From Alphaproteobacteria bacterium (GTDB lineage Bacteria > Pseudomonadota > Alphaproteobacteria > UBA6615), in contig JAQWSA010000018.1 in NCBI GenBank assembly GCA_029243445.1, forward strand, positions 1 through 21,569: DNA of 21,569 bases, in the 5' to 3' direction. Of the stretch, positions 14,094 to 21,569 are shown in pieces. The notes under the pieces were generated by a model. That model was not told where the DNA came from. It did no database searches and worked only from the letters and a program-made list of their open reading frames with translations. Every line of letters begins with the position of its first letter. The stretch's first letter is position 1. A program made the position numbers and the translations under genes.

Positions 14094-14750
14094 TTATGTA
14101 TCATTTCCACCACTGCCCCCTAAACGAACGTCTGCCATCCAATCGGGTATCCTACTTGGAACAACTGGTTCTTCTTGGGGAATAAGGTCAGCACTAATAG
14201 GAGCAGTAGCGTTTTCAGCCGGTTTACGTCCTGCCTTACGAGCTTTTTCTATGGCTTCATCTAAATCTATTTGTCTACACAATCCAATCGTTACTGGATC
14301 ACGGGGTTGTATCTGTGATGAATTCCAATGCGTTCTATCGCGAATCGCATTAATCGTAGGTTTTGTAGTACCTATCAACTTAGATATCTGCGGGTCGTTC
14401 AGTTCTGGATAATAACGCAATAGGTAAGATATTCCATCCGGCTTATCTTGCCGCTTTGATAAAGGAACATAGCGTGGGCCCTTAGTGCGTTTTACAGGAG
14501 CGGGGTTTTCACTCTTTTTTATCCCCAAACGCGCATTAGGATCTGCAACGCATCTATCTATCTCACTAGTTTCAAGTTGCCCATTTGCCACGGGATCAAG
14601 GCCAAGCATACCTACGCCAACCTCTCCATCAGCAATACCTTGTATTTCAAGTTTGTGCATACCACAAAAGTCAGCAATTTGATCAAAAGTTAAAGCAGTA
14701 TTTTCAACCAACCATACTGCGGTTCCTTTTGGCATCAATGGATCTGCCAT
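14094..14750 (-). CDS. trcR: Cell-cycle transcriptional regulator TrcR (DUF1013)
   Basis: A 218-residue protein of the DUF1013 family, restricted to alphaproteobacteria and annotated as cell-cycle regulator TrcR. The N-terminal region MADPLMPKGTAVWLVENTAL and a helix-turn-helix-like LTFDQIADFCGMHKLEIQGI segment are followed by a basic linker. A second HTH-like region, YPELNDPQISKLIGTTKPTI, and an RTHWNS motif come next. The C-terminus is Pro-rich and ends in WMADVRLGG. I choose ATG 14750 because a perfect AGGAGG lies just before it. An earlier ATG at 14771 has no ribosome-binding site and adds only seven residues. It has its own intrinsic terminator. Confidence 0.9.
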   Translation of the reverse strand: MADPLMPKGTAVWLVENTALTFDQIADFCGMHKLEIQGIADGEVGVGMLGLDPVANGQLETSEIDRCVADPNARLGIKKSENPAPVKRTKGPRYVPLSKRQDKPDGISYLLRYYPELNDPQISKLIGTTKPTINAIRDRTHWNSSQIQPRDPVTIGLCRQIDLDEAIEKARKAGRKPAENATAPISADLIPQEEPVVPSRIPDWMADVRLGGSGGNDT

Positions 14751-14873
14751 CGAACCTCCTTGATAAGTCATAGTCAGCTAACAAAAAAACCTCTATTTGC
14801 CAACACATCTTAAATTTTATGGGTTAATTTCCAAGTATGTATAGCTGGATAAAATGATAAATGCAAAGCAACA

Positions 14874-15872
14874 CTATGAAAAAGTCATAATGATTTTACC
14901 AATATGCTCACTAGTTTCCATAAGTTGATGCGCTTTTGGGGCCTCACTAAAAGAAAAAGTCTCATATATAATAGGCTTTATTTTTTTTTCTTCAAATAAC
15001 GGCCAGACCTTAGTAAATAATTCAGAAGCAATATTTGCCTTTATCTCCTTAGAACGTGGACGCAATGTAGAACCAGTTAATAACAATCTTCGCGACATAA
15101 CCCTAGCTAGGTCAATTTCTGCCTTGGCGCCCTCCATAAGACTTACTTGTAAAAGTCGTCCATCGGGTTTTAATAACCGTATATTTCGTGACAAATAAGA
15201 ACCACCAACTATATCTAGTATTACGTTAACCCCTTCACCATCCGTTATAGCCTTTATTTCATCATAAAAGTCATTTTCTTTATAGTTAATTGAAGCTTTT
15301 GCTCCTAACTTTTGACAAAAACGTGCTTTTTTTGAATTACCAACAGTGACGTATGAAATTGCTCCAAATTCACGCGCGAGTTGAATCGCAGTAGTTCCGA
15401 TACCACTTGAACCTCCATGAATAAGTATTGATTCACCATCTAGTAATTTAGCCCGGTCAAACATGTTACTCCATACTGTAAAAAATGTTTCTGGTATGCC
15501 AGCAGCGGTATTCAAGTCAAAACCCTTAGGTATTGGAAGCGACTGGGTAGCTGGAGCGTTTACATATTCGGCATATCCACCGCCTGATACCAAAGAGCAA
15601 ACTGTATCGCCCTTACTAAATGAAGTGACCCCTTCACCAATTTCAACTACTTCTCCAGCAACCTCTAGACCTGGTAAATCCGAAGCACCTGGCGGAGGAG
15701 GATATAAACCCATTCTTTGCACCACATCTGGTCGATTTACCCCGGCCGCGGCAACTTTAATTAATATTTCATCAGACTTAAGAACCGGAACACTGCGTTT
15801 AACAGGACGCAAAACATCTGGGCCGCCGAACGCAGAGATTTCAATTGCATTCATTGTTTTTGGAATACTCAT
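14874..15872 (-). CDS. NAD(P)H:quinone oxidoreductase, zinc-independent MDR family
   Basis: A 332-residue cytosolic medium-chain dehydrogenase/reductase of the quinone oxidoreductase (QorA/TP53I3-like) branch. The GroES-like catalytic domain has GVNRPDVVQRMGLYPPPPGA (residues 44-63) and LPGLEVAGEV. The nucleotide-binding domain has the glycine motif IHGGSSGIGTTAIQLA (151-166). The usual structural and catalytic zinc cysteines of alcohol dehydrogenases are absent. It probably reduces quinones or enones with NADPH, and the true substrate is unknown. It lies upstream of trcR on the same strand, 123 bp away, and is divergent from the DUF1192 gene. Confidence 0.92.
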   Translation of the reverse strand: MSIPKTMNAIEISAFGGPDVLRPVKRSVPVLKSDEILIKVAAAGVNRPDVVQRMGLYPPPPGASDLPGLEVAGEVVEIGEGVTSFSKGDTVCSLVSGGGYAEYVNAPATQSLPIPKGFDLNTAAGIPETFFTVWSNMFDRAKLLDGESILIHGGSSGIGTTAIQLAREFGAISYVTVGNSKKARFCQKLGAKASINYKENDFYDEIKAITDGEGVNVILDIVGGSYLSRNIRLLKPDGRLLQVSLMEGAKAEIDLARVMSRRLLLTGSTLRPRSKEIKANIASELFTKVWPLFEEKKIKPIIYETFSFSEAPKAHQLMETSEHIGKIIMTFS

Positions 15873-15996
15873 CTTACATAATCCTAATAATTAAACATAC
15901 ACAACTTAAATATACTCTAAGGCCTTGCAGATGCAATTTATGTGGGTCACACTTTTAGTACAACGGTAATATAGGTATGAATTTGGGGAGGAGAAA

Positions 15997-16194
15997 ATGG
16001 GTTATGACGATGATATCGAACCCCAGAATAACTTACAGAAAAAAAAATTTGAGCCTTACAAGCTGGATAGCTTGTCTATTGAAGAAATGAGGGAGTATAT
16101 CCTATTTTTAAAAAATGAAATTTCCAATACGGAAACCCAAATAAAAAATAGAGTTACATTAAAGGGCGATGCACAATCGTTATTTAGAAAATAG
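15997..16194 (+). CDS. DUF1192 family small protein
   Basis: A 65-residue acidic-then-helical protein. The N-terminal MGYDDDIEP motif, the central LDSLSIEEMREYILFLKNEI helix and the terminal FRK are characteristic of alphaproteobacterial DUF1192 proteins, whose function is unknown. A single amphipathic or coiled-coil helix is likely (about residues 27-52). A very strong GGGGAGGAG ribosome-binding site precedes the ATG. It is divergent from the quinone reductase, an arrangement I recall from other alphaproteobacteria, and lies upstream of the acyl-CoA synthetase. Confidence 0.88.
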   Translation: MGYDDDIEPQNNLQKKKFEPYKLDSLSIEEMREYILFLKNEISNTETQIKNRVTLKGDAQSLFRK

Positions 16195-16248
16195 GCAACT
16201 AATACCGTCTATAATTTAAAAAATTGATGGCAGATATGAGAGAAAATT

Positions 16249-17877
16249 ATGAATAATCCTTATGAAGCAGATATGGAAAAAAATGCGGCAAATTTCACCT
16301 CATTATCGCCGCTTAGTTTTATAAAGCGAACAGCAGCAGCTTACCCTTCCAAACCAGCCGTTATTCATGGCCAAATTAAACGCAACTGGGCTCAGACTTA
16401 TACTAGGATGAAACAACTAGCGTCAGCATTATCCGAAAAAGGAATTGGTATTGGCGATTGCGTCGCAATCATCGCCCCCAATATTCCTGAAATGATCGAA
16501 GCTCACTTCGGTATACCAATGACAGGCGGGATTATTAATGCACTAAACACGCGCTTAGATGCATCAACCATAGCTTTTATATTAGAACATGGTGAAGCAA
16601 AAATATTAATTACCGATACAGAATTTTCACCTACTATAAAAGAAGCACTCAGCCTTTTGGAGAAGAAACCATACGTTATAGATATAGTAGATTCAGAAGG
16701 GCCGGGTGGAGAACGTTTAGGAGAAATTGACTATGAAACTTTTATTAGCAATGGGGATCCCGAATTCCATTGGTCTCTTCCTGAAGATGAATGGCAGGCA
16801 ATAGCATTAAATTATACATCGGGCACTACCGGTAATCCTAAGGGCGTAGTTTATCATCACCGTGGAGCATATCTAAATGCCATGGGTAATGTATTTACTT
16901 GGGGAGTTAATAGCCATCCTAATTATTTATGGACTCTTCCGATGTTTCATTGTAACGGCTGGTGTTTTACGTGGGGTACAACTCTGGTAGCTGGAACTAA
17001 TATCTGCTTAAGAAACGTATCAGCCAAAAATATTTATGATGCCCTCGCTAAACACAAGGTAACCCACCTATGTGGTGCGCCGATTGTTGCACAAATGGTA
17101 GTTAACGCAGCGGAAGAAGACCGACAAAGTTTTAGCCAGGAGGTAGAGTTTATGATCGCCGCCGCTCCACCACCCGCCGCTACTTTAGCTCGGATGGCGG
17201 AACAAGGAATTCGAGTTACACATGTATACGGCCTAACAGAGATTTATGGCCCAGCTATTATATGTGCCTGGCAACAAGAATGGGAGAAACTACCTCTAGA
17301 CGAACAAGCAAAACTACAATCACGTCAAGGAGTACCATATGAGGTGCTTGAGGATGTCATGATAGGCGACCCAGATACGCTAAAACAAGTACCAAAAGAT
17401 GGCACTACTATGGGTGAAGTATTTACTCGTGGTAATGTAACTATGAAAGGATATCTAAAAAACAAAAAGGCAACGGAAGATGCCTTTTCTGGTGGTTGGT
17501 TTCATACTGGGGATTTAGGAGTATGGCACGCTGATAATTACATTGAGCTTAAAGATAGGTCGAAAGATATAATTATATCGGGCGGAGAAAACATTTCATC
17601 AATTGAAGTTGAAGATGCACTCTATAAACATGCTTCAGTATCGCTTGTTGCTGTAGTTGCTAAACCTGATGAAAAATGGGGAGAAACTCCTTGTGCTTTT
17701 ATTGAGCTAAATGCTGGAGCTAACACAAAAGAAGAAGAGTTAATAAATCACTGCCGCGAAAACCTGGCAAATTACAAAATACCTCACAAAATTATATTTG
17801 GTAACCTACCCAAAACCTCGACAGGTAAAATACAGAAGTTTATTCTGCGTGAACAGGCCAGAAAATTACTTACTTAA
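16249..17877 (+). CDS. Acyl-CoA synthetase (AMP-forming)
   Basis: A 542-residue adenylate-forming ligase that activates a carboxylic acid to its acyl-CoA through an acyl-AMP. Visible core motifs are the P-loop YTSGTTGNPKG (residues 189-199), YGLTE (327-331), GWFHTGDLG near 420, the RSKDIIISGGENIS hinge, and catalytic Lys527 in STGKIQK. The sequence resembles the medium-chain AlkK-like branch, but chain length cannot be assigned. It could equally act on branched, aromatic or sulfur-containing acids. A DmdB role (methylmercaptopropionate) is possible only as speculation. It shares the window with an acyl-CoA dehydrogenase and a thioesterase, but they are not in one operon. Confidence 0.93.
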   Translation: MNNPYEADMEKNAANFTSLSPLSFIKRTAAAYPSKPAVIHGQIKRNWAQTYTRMKQLASALSEKGIGIGDCVAIIAPNIPEMIEAHFGIPMTGGIINALNTRLDASTIAFILEHGEAKILITDTEFSPTIKEALSLLEKKPYVIDIVDSEGPGGERLGEIDYETFISNGDPEFHWSLPEDEWQAIALNYTSGTTGNPKGVVYHHRGAYLNAMGNVFTWGVNSHPNYLWTLPMFHCNGWCFTWGTTLVAGTNICLRNVSAKNIYDALAKHKVTHLCGAPIVAQMVVNAAEEDRQSFSQEVEFMIAAAPPPAATLARMAEQGIRVTHVYGLTEIYGPAIICAWQQEWEKLPLDEQAKLQSRQGVPYEVLEDVMIGDPDTLKQVPKDGTTMGEVFTRGNVTMKGYLKNKKATEDAFSGGWFHTGDLGVWHADNYIELKDRSKDIIISGGENISSIEVEDALYKHASVSLVAVVAKPDEKWGETPCAFIELNAGANTKEEELINHCRENLANYKIPHKIIFGNLPKTSTGKIQKFILREQARKLLT

Positions 17878-17952
17878 AATAATATTTTCCTAATTAAAGA
17901 TATAAAACTTTATAGCTTTAGTTCATTATTTAGCGTTGAATAATTGTATATT

Positions 17953-18114
17953 TTAGGAACTATCGATAGTGGCTATAGCATCTTTAACTTTCAGTTTTTC
18001 ACGTTTTATTTTTGTCATAATAATATGATCTGGATTTGGACGATGCACTTCTTTTCCTAGTTGATATTCAAGGTCTGCATGAATTTTTTTGAGTTCGTCA
18101 AAATTAGATTTCAT
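17953..18114 (-). CDS. DUF465 (YdcH-like) small protein
   Basis: A 53-residue, highly charged helical hairpin protein of the DUF465/YdcH family: MKSNFDELKKIHADLEYQLG, then RPNPDHIIMTKIKREKLKVKD. The family has no settled function. I choose ATG 18114, with AGGA five bases upstream, over a TTG start at 18147 that adds 11 unconserved residues. It is convergent with the acyl-CoA synthetase (75 bp apart, without a clear terminator) and divergent from a second DUF465 gene. Confidence 0.82.
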   Translation of the reverse strand: MKSNFDELKKIHADLEYQLGKEVHRPNPDHIIMTKIKREKLKVKDAIATIDSS

Positions 18115-18322
18115 TACTATCCTGTTTATTTTTTTATCAAGGCACAAAAATCATAATTCAGATTTATATGATTCGTATATAGGTATGTTTTTGAGAAAAA
18201 AATCGTTTTATTTTCTTATCCATGTAATATAATATTGCCAGTTACAGTAGGAATCCGCTTTTAATAATAAAATTCTTATAAAGTAACTTCAGATGACGCG
18301 CGTACGGTAAAACACTTGATCA

Positions 18323-18550
18323 ATGGGATTAAAAGTGACAACCGAAAAAACAGCTAATAAAGAACAACTATTACAGCGACTAAAAACGCTTAAAAGCGAG
18401 CACCTTGACCTAGACGATACCATTACCCGAATCACCCAAGATCCAACTTTCGACCAACTACATTTACAGCGATTAAAAAAGCGTAAATTAGTATTGAGAG
18501 ATAGTATTTCACATTTAGAGAACCTACTATTTCCTAATATAATTGCTTGA
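18323..18550 (+). CDS. DUF465 (YdcH-like) small protein, second copy
   Basis: A 75-residue charged helical protein with the DUF465 pattern LKSEHLDLDDTITRITQDPT followed by FDQLHLQRLKKRKLVLRDSI. It has an N-terminal extension and a longer hydrophobic tail than the copy encoded at 17953-18114, so the two are paralogues and not a recent duplication. ATG 18323 lacks a clear ribosome-binding site, and GTG at 18335 is an alternative start. No function is known. It is divergent from the first copy, with a 208-bp A/T-rich gap in which I see no convincing promoter pair. Confidence 0.82.
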   Translation: MGLKVTTEKTANKEQLLQRLKTLKSEHLDLDDTITRITQDPTFDQLHLQRLKKRKLVLRDSISHLENLLFPNIIA

Positions 18551-18700
18551 AAAGAAAAATAATGTTTTAGAGTAATAATGCCAAACATATTGTTAGTTGT
18601 TATTTTAGACCCATCTAATTTTCTATTATCATAGAGCTGTAGTTTATTAGGTCTACTTTCTTTGATATAAATAAAGTTAATAGAGTTATATAAACACCGC

Positions 18701-18728
18701 TTGCACAGATTACTAACCCAGCTATAAT
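18701..18728 (+). promoter_or_regulatory. Predicted sigma-70-type promoter of purEK
   Basis: TTGCAC (18701-18706) and a perfect TATAAT (18723-18728) are separated by 16 bp. The start site would be near 18735 and the leader about 40 nt. No PurR operator is recognisable. The upstream A/T-rich gap from 18551 also holds an inverted repeat, TAGACC (18606-18611) and GGTCTA (18650-18655), of unknown meaning. Confidence 0.6.
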
Positions 18729-18773
18729 TGCAAGCTTCCGATCAAATACAATGGCTACTTGGAGACGTAAATA

Positions 18774-19265
18774 ATGGCAAGCCCAATAATAGGTATTATA
18801 ATGGGTAGCCAGTCAGACTGGCAAACTATGAGTCACACTTCAGAGACACTTAATGCACTGGGGATTAATCACGAGGTAAAAATCGTATCTGCTCATAGAA
18901 CCCCTGACCGCCTTGCCGATTATGCTAAAACTGCCCGTTCCCGAAAACTAAAGGTCATTATTGCTGGTGCTGGCGGAGCAGCGCATTTACCAGGAATGAC
19001 AGCTTCCATGACGTCATTACCGGTACTTGGTGTGCCTGTAGAAAGCAAAGCGTTGCGTGGAATGGATAGTCTATTATCAATAGTACAAATGCCTGCAGGT
19101 GTTCCGGTCGGCACTCTGTCAATTGGAAAACCTGGTGCTATAAATGCCGCTCTGTTAGCTGCTTCAATTATTGCAATTGATAATACTGATGTTTCAAAAG
19201 CCTTAGATAATTGGCGCAAGAAACAAACAAATAGTGTCGCAGATTCTCCAATAGAAAACATATAG
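18774..19265 (+). CDS. purE: N5-carboxyaminoimidazole ribonucleotide mutase
   Basis: A 163-residue class I PurE that converts N5-CAIR to CAIR in purine synthesis. It acts in the cytoplasm as an octamer. Motifs are GSQSD (residues 11-15), SAHRTP (39-44, with the catalytic His41), [12 protein letters not shown] (64-75), and the phosphate-loop [17 protein letters not shown] lies nine bases before the ATG. One base separates the stop codon from purK, so the pair is translated from one message. The presence of PurK supports the bacterial N5-CAIR route over the direct AIR carboxylase route. Confidence 0.96.
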   Translation: MASPIIGIIMGSQSDWQTMSHTSETLNALGINHEVKIVSAHRTPDRLADYAKTARSRKLKVIIAGAGGAAHLPGMTASMTSLPVLGVPVESKALRGMDSLLSIVQMPAGVPVGTLSIGKPGAINAALLAASIIAIDNTDVSKALDNWRKKQTNSVADSPIENI

Positions 19266-19266
19266 A

Positions 19267-20370
19267 ATGTCAGTAAAAATAAAAACCACAGCCCTACCAC
19301 AAGGGTCAACAATTGGTATTTTAGGAGGGGGGCAACTAGGTCGAATGACCGCCTTGGCAGCTGCTCGCCTAGGCTACCAATATCATATTTTCTGTCAATC
19401 ATCAGATGAACCCGCTGCACAAATAGCTCATAATAAAACAATCGCTTCTTTTGAAGATACTGATGCACTGAAAGGTTTTGCTAAAAAAGTAGATATAGTA
19501 ACCCTCGAATTTGAAAACATTCCGCTATCTAGCTACAAATATTTAGAATCAATTTTAGAAGTTAGACCTAACAGTCATACATTATCTATTTCCCAAGACA
19601 GGGTTAAAGAAAAGAATTTTATTTCTGATTTGGATATCCAAGTAGCACCTTATAGGTCAGTAAAAACTGCAGTAGATCTAAATAGTATGCTAGCTGAATT
19701 AGGCACCCCATCAATCCTAAAGACAGCGCGCATGGGTTACGACGGCAAAGGCCAGGTTCGCATCGAAAAAGAATCAGAAACAAAAGAAGCCTGGAATTTA
19801 TCTGGTGCATGTAAAACTACAAATGGAGCCATACTAGAAGGTTTTGTTGACTTTGAAAGAGAGATTTCTGTTATTGCAGGCAGGGGTGCTAATGGTGATA
19901 TAGTAAGTTATATCCCTGTTCAAAATATACATAAAAATCATATTCTTGATAAAACTATAGCTCCGGCTCCAATTACACCCGAGCAAGTAGATAGCGCAGT
20001 ACAAATATCGCGTCGTCTTATTGAAAGTCTAGATATAATTGGTCTACTGGCGGTGGAAATGTTTCTTACAAAAGATGGTGGATTATTAGTAAATGAAATA
20101 GCCCCACGGCCTCATAACTCTGGACATTGGACATTAGATGCCTGTGTAATTAGCCAATTTGATTTATTAATAAGAGCCCTTTGCGGCTTGCCCTTAGGCT
20201 CCATTAAACGTAATGCGAACGCCACAATGAAAAACTTAATTGGTGATGATATAAATGATTGGCAGAATTATTTACTAGACCCGACTGCACACCTACATAT
20301 ATATGGAAAATCTAATATAAGAGCAGGACGCAAAATGGGTCATGTTACATGGTTGTCTTCAATAATTTGA
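19267..20370 (+). CDS. purK: N5-carboxyaminoimidazole ribonucleotide synthase
   Basis: A 367-residue ATP-grasp enzyme that makes N5-CAIR from AIR, bicarbonate and ATP, the substrate of PurE encoded just upstream. The N-terminal motif TIGILGGGQLGRM (residues 15-27), TLEFENIP, the ATP-binding ILKTARMGYDGKGQV, and the metal-binding VNEIAPRPHNSGHWT are all present. The C-terminal GKSNIRAGRKMGHVT is typical of PurK. The end lies 6 bp from the stop of the convergent acyl-CoA dehydrogenase gene. Confidence 0.96.
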   Translation: MSVKIKTTALPQGSTIGILGGGQLGRMTALAAARLGYQYHIFCQSSDEPAAQIAHNKTIASFEDTDALKGFAKKVDIVTLEFENIPLSSYKYLESILEVRPNSHTLSISQDRVKEKNFISDLDIQVAPYRSVKTAVDLNSMLAELGTPSILKTARMGYDGKGQVRIEKESETKEAWNLSGACKTTNGAILEGFVDFEREISVIAGRGANGDIVSYIPVQNIHKNHILDKTIAPAPITPEQVDSAVQISRRLIESLDIIGLLAVEMFLTKDGGLLVNEIAPRPHNSGHWTLDACVISQFDLLIRALCGLPLGSIKRNANATMKNLIGDDINDWQNYLLDPTAHLHIYGKSNIRAGRKMGHVTWLSSII

Positions 20371-20376
20371 ACTTAA

Positions 20377-21519
20377 TTAGTTTTCACCCAGCTGAACAAA
20401 ACGCTTCAAATGATGGTCCGTATCACCAAATAGTGTTCCTAACATTGTCAAACGCTTGAAGTAGTGGCTAACTGAAAGTTCGTCTGTCATTCCCATTCCA
20501 CCATGAAGTTGAATGGCTTGCTGGCCAATTAGTTTACCGGAGCGACCTATCTGAACCTTAGCTGCTGAAGCTGCTCGTGCTCTATTTTTTGCATTATCAA
20601 CATTAGAGATGGTTTCTGCCGACCGATAAACTAACGCTCTAGACAGCTCGAGTGAATTAAACATGTCAACAGCACGATGCTGTAGTACTTGAAAACTCCC
20701 AATTTTGCTTCCAAACTGTTCACGTGTTTTAAGGTAATCAACAGTAGTCCTTACTAATTCAGACATAAGACCAACCGATTCAGCGCAAATAGCTATACAC
20801 GCCTCATCAATAACTTGTTCAATAAAAGGGTACGCTAGACCAGGTTCACCCATTACATTTTCATGAGAGACCAAAACATTTTCTAGTATAATTTCAGCTC
20901 CACTTAGACCATCGACCATCTTATAGCTTCGCCGCTTAATACCCTCAGCATTAGCTTCAACAATAAATAATGAAATACCTAGTTGGTCGCGACTTTTACC
21001 TGATATTCGAGCCGAAACAATAAGCTTATCTGCTGTAGACCCATGTATGACTATACTCTTACTACCATTAAGAACATATCCCTCGTCTATCTTACTGGCG
21101 GTTGTTTCAATATCTGCTAAATTGTAACGAGAATGACGTTCCGTAAAGGCAAAAGCTACAAGTAATTGTCCGTTTACAAGATCAGGTATTATTGATTTTT
21201 TCTGGTTCTCAGATCCATTATAATTTATTAAGCTCCCTCCCAATAGAGATGTAGATAGAAATGGCTCAACAATCAAACCACGACCAATTTCTTCAAAAAG
21301 AACAGAAAAATCCACTAAATTTCCGCCCCAACCTCCATACTTTTCCGGCATAGAAAGTCCAATCCAACCCAGTTCAGCAAACTTATTCCATATAACCCTG
21401 CTAAACCCTTCCTCCGAACTCGATACGGAGCGGCGCACACCAAAGGAGTAATCTCTTTCAATAAATTTCTCAGCAGTATCTTTCAGTAATGTTTGTGTTT
21501 CATTGAGCAAAATATCCAT
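20377..21519 (-). CDS. Acyl-CoA dehydrogenase
   Basis: A 380-residue FAD-dependent acyl-CoA dehydrogenase that forms a 2,3-enoyl-CoA and passes electrons to electron-transfer flavoprotein. The N-terminal helical domain (EKYGGWGGNLVDFSVLFEEIGRG), the middle beta domain (FAFTERHSRY near residues 122-131) and the C-terminal helical domain (TREQFGSKIGSFQVLQHRAVDM) are complete. The QLHGGMGMTDELSVSHYFKRL motif places the catalytic base at Glu347. This tail resembles the small-subunit PimD-like dehydrogenases, which normally pair with a second dehydrogenase encoded next door. Such a partner could lie just past the window end, since this gene starts only 50 bp from it. The substrate is not predictable. 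Confidence 0.93.
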   Translation of the reverse strand: MDILLNETQTLLKDTAEKFIERDYSFGVRRSVSSSEEGFSRVIWNKFAELGWIGLSMPEKYGGWGGNLVDFSVLFEEIGRGLIVEPFLSTSLLGGSLINYNGSENQKKSIIPDLVNGQLLVAFAFTERHSRYNLADIETTASKIDEGYVLNGSKSIVIHGSTADKLIVSARISGKSRDQLGISLFIVEANAEGIKRRSYKMVDGLSGAEIILENVLVSHENVMGEPGLAYPFIEQVIDEACIAICAESVGLMSELVRTTVDYLKTREQFGSKIGSFQVLQHRAVDMFNSLELSRALVYRSAETISNVDNAKNRARAASAAKVQIGRSGKLIGQQAIQLHGGMGMTDELSVSHYFKRLTMLGTLFGDTDHHLKRFVQLGEN

Positions 21520-21569
21520 CGATAAGTCTTTCTGGGATTATTTGTAATTAAATCAAAAACCAAGTACAG

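Noticed and set aside
18289..18588. 99-residue open frame on the minus strand
   Set aside because: It is the antisense shadow of the DUF465 gene at 18323-18550, is rich in Ser, Cys and Phe, and has no recognisable motifs.
18920..19468. 182-residue open frame on the minus strand across purE-purK
   Set aside because: It lies antisense to two well-conserved genes and has no family resemblance.

Overview
The window reads as chromosomal DNA of an A+T-rich, gene-dense alphaproteobacterium, probably an uncultured, streamlined (perhaps marine) relative of Rhodospirillales. The assignment is an inference from gene content: a TrcR (DUF1013) regulator, DUF1192 and DUF465 small proteins, an efp-suhB-MotA/OmpA gene order, a cysteine-free alphaproteobacterial-type L31, and a MetY-hydrolase-thioesterase operon. 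There is no tRNA, rRNA, CRISPR array, insertion sequence or phage gene. The genetic code is standard, since TAA, TAG and TGA all end intact genes.

Positions 1-7136 (all +) hold central metabolism and cell-envelope genes. In order they are a 5'-truncated GAPDH, a small unknown protein, class I fructose-bisphosphate aldolase, thiamine-phosphate synthase, elongation factor P, an inositol-monophosphatase family protein, and a MotA/TolQ-like channel with its OmpA/MotB-like partner. Two of these are abnormal. The IMPase homologue has lost several metal-binding acidic residues and is probably a pseudoenzyme. The OmpA/MotB-like gene is split by one in-frame TAA (6486-6488) that separates its membrane anchor from its peptidoglycan-binding domain.

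Positions 7143-10115 hold an MsbA-type ABC exporter (-), rpmE (+), and a small heat-shock gene (+). The Hsp20 gene has a clear heat-shock control region: a sigma-32-type promoter (CTTGAAA-N14-CCCCAAAT), then a leader of about 110 nt that folds into hairpins. The last hairpin masks the Shine-Dalgarno through a UUGCU element and a G-G pair, as in ROSE RNA thermometers. A strong inverted repeat follows the gene.

Positions 10167-14064 concern sulfur and methionine metabolism: a stand-alone MetE-like zinc methyltransferase (+) converges on a three-gene operon (-) of O-acetylhomoserine sulfhydrylase, alpha/beta hydrolase and hotdog thioesterase. Positions 14034-21519 hold trcR (with a good intrinsic terminator), a quinone oxidoreductase, DUF1192, an acyl-CoA synthetase, two divergent DUF465 genes, purEK with a near-consensus promoter, and an acyl-CoA dehydrogenase.

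Packing is tight: three convergent gene pairs end within 6 bp of each other or overlap. I found no novel multi-gene system. The observations most worth following up are the heat-shock leader, the degenerate IMPase and the interrupted OmpA/MotB-like gene.
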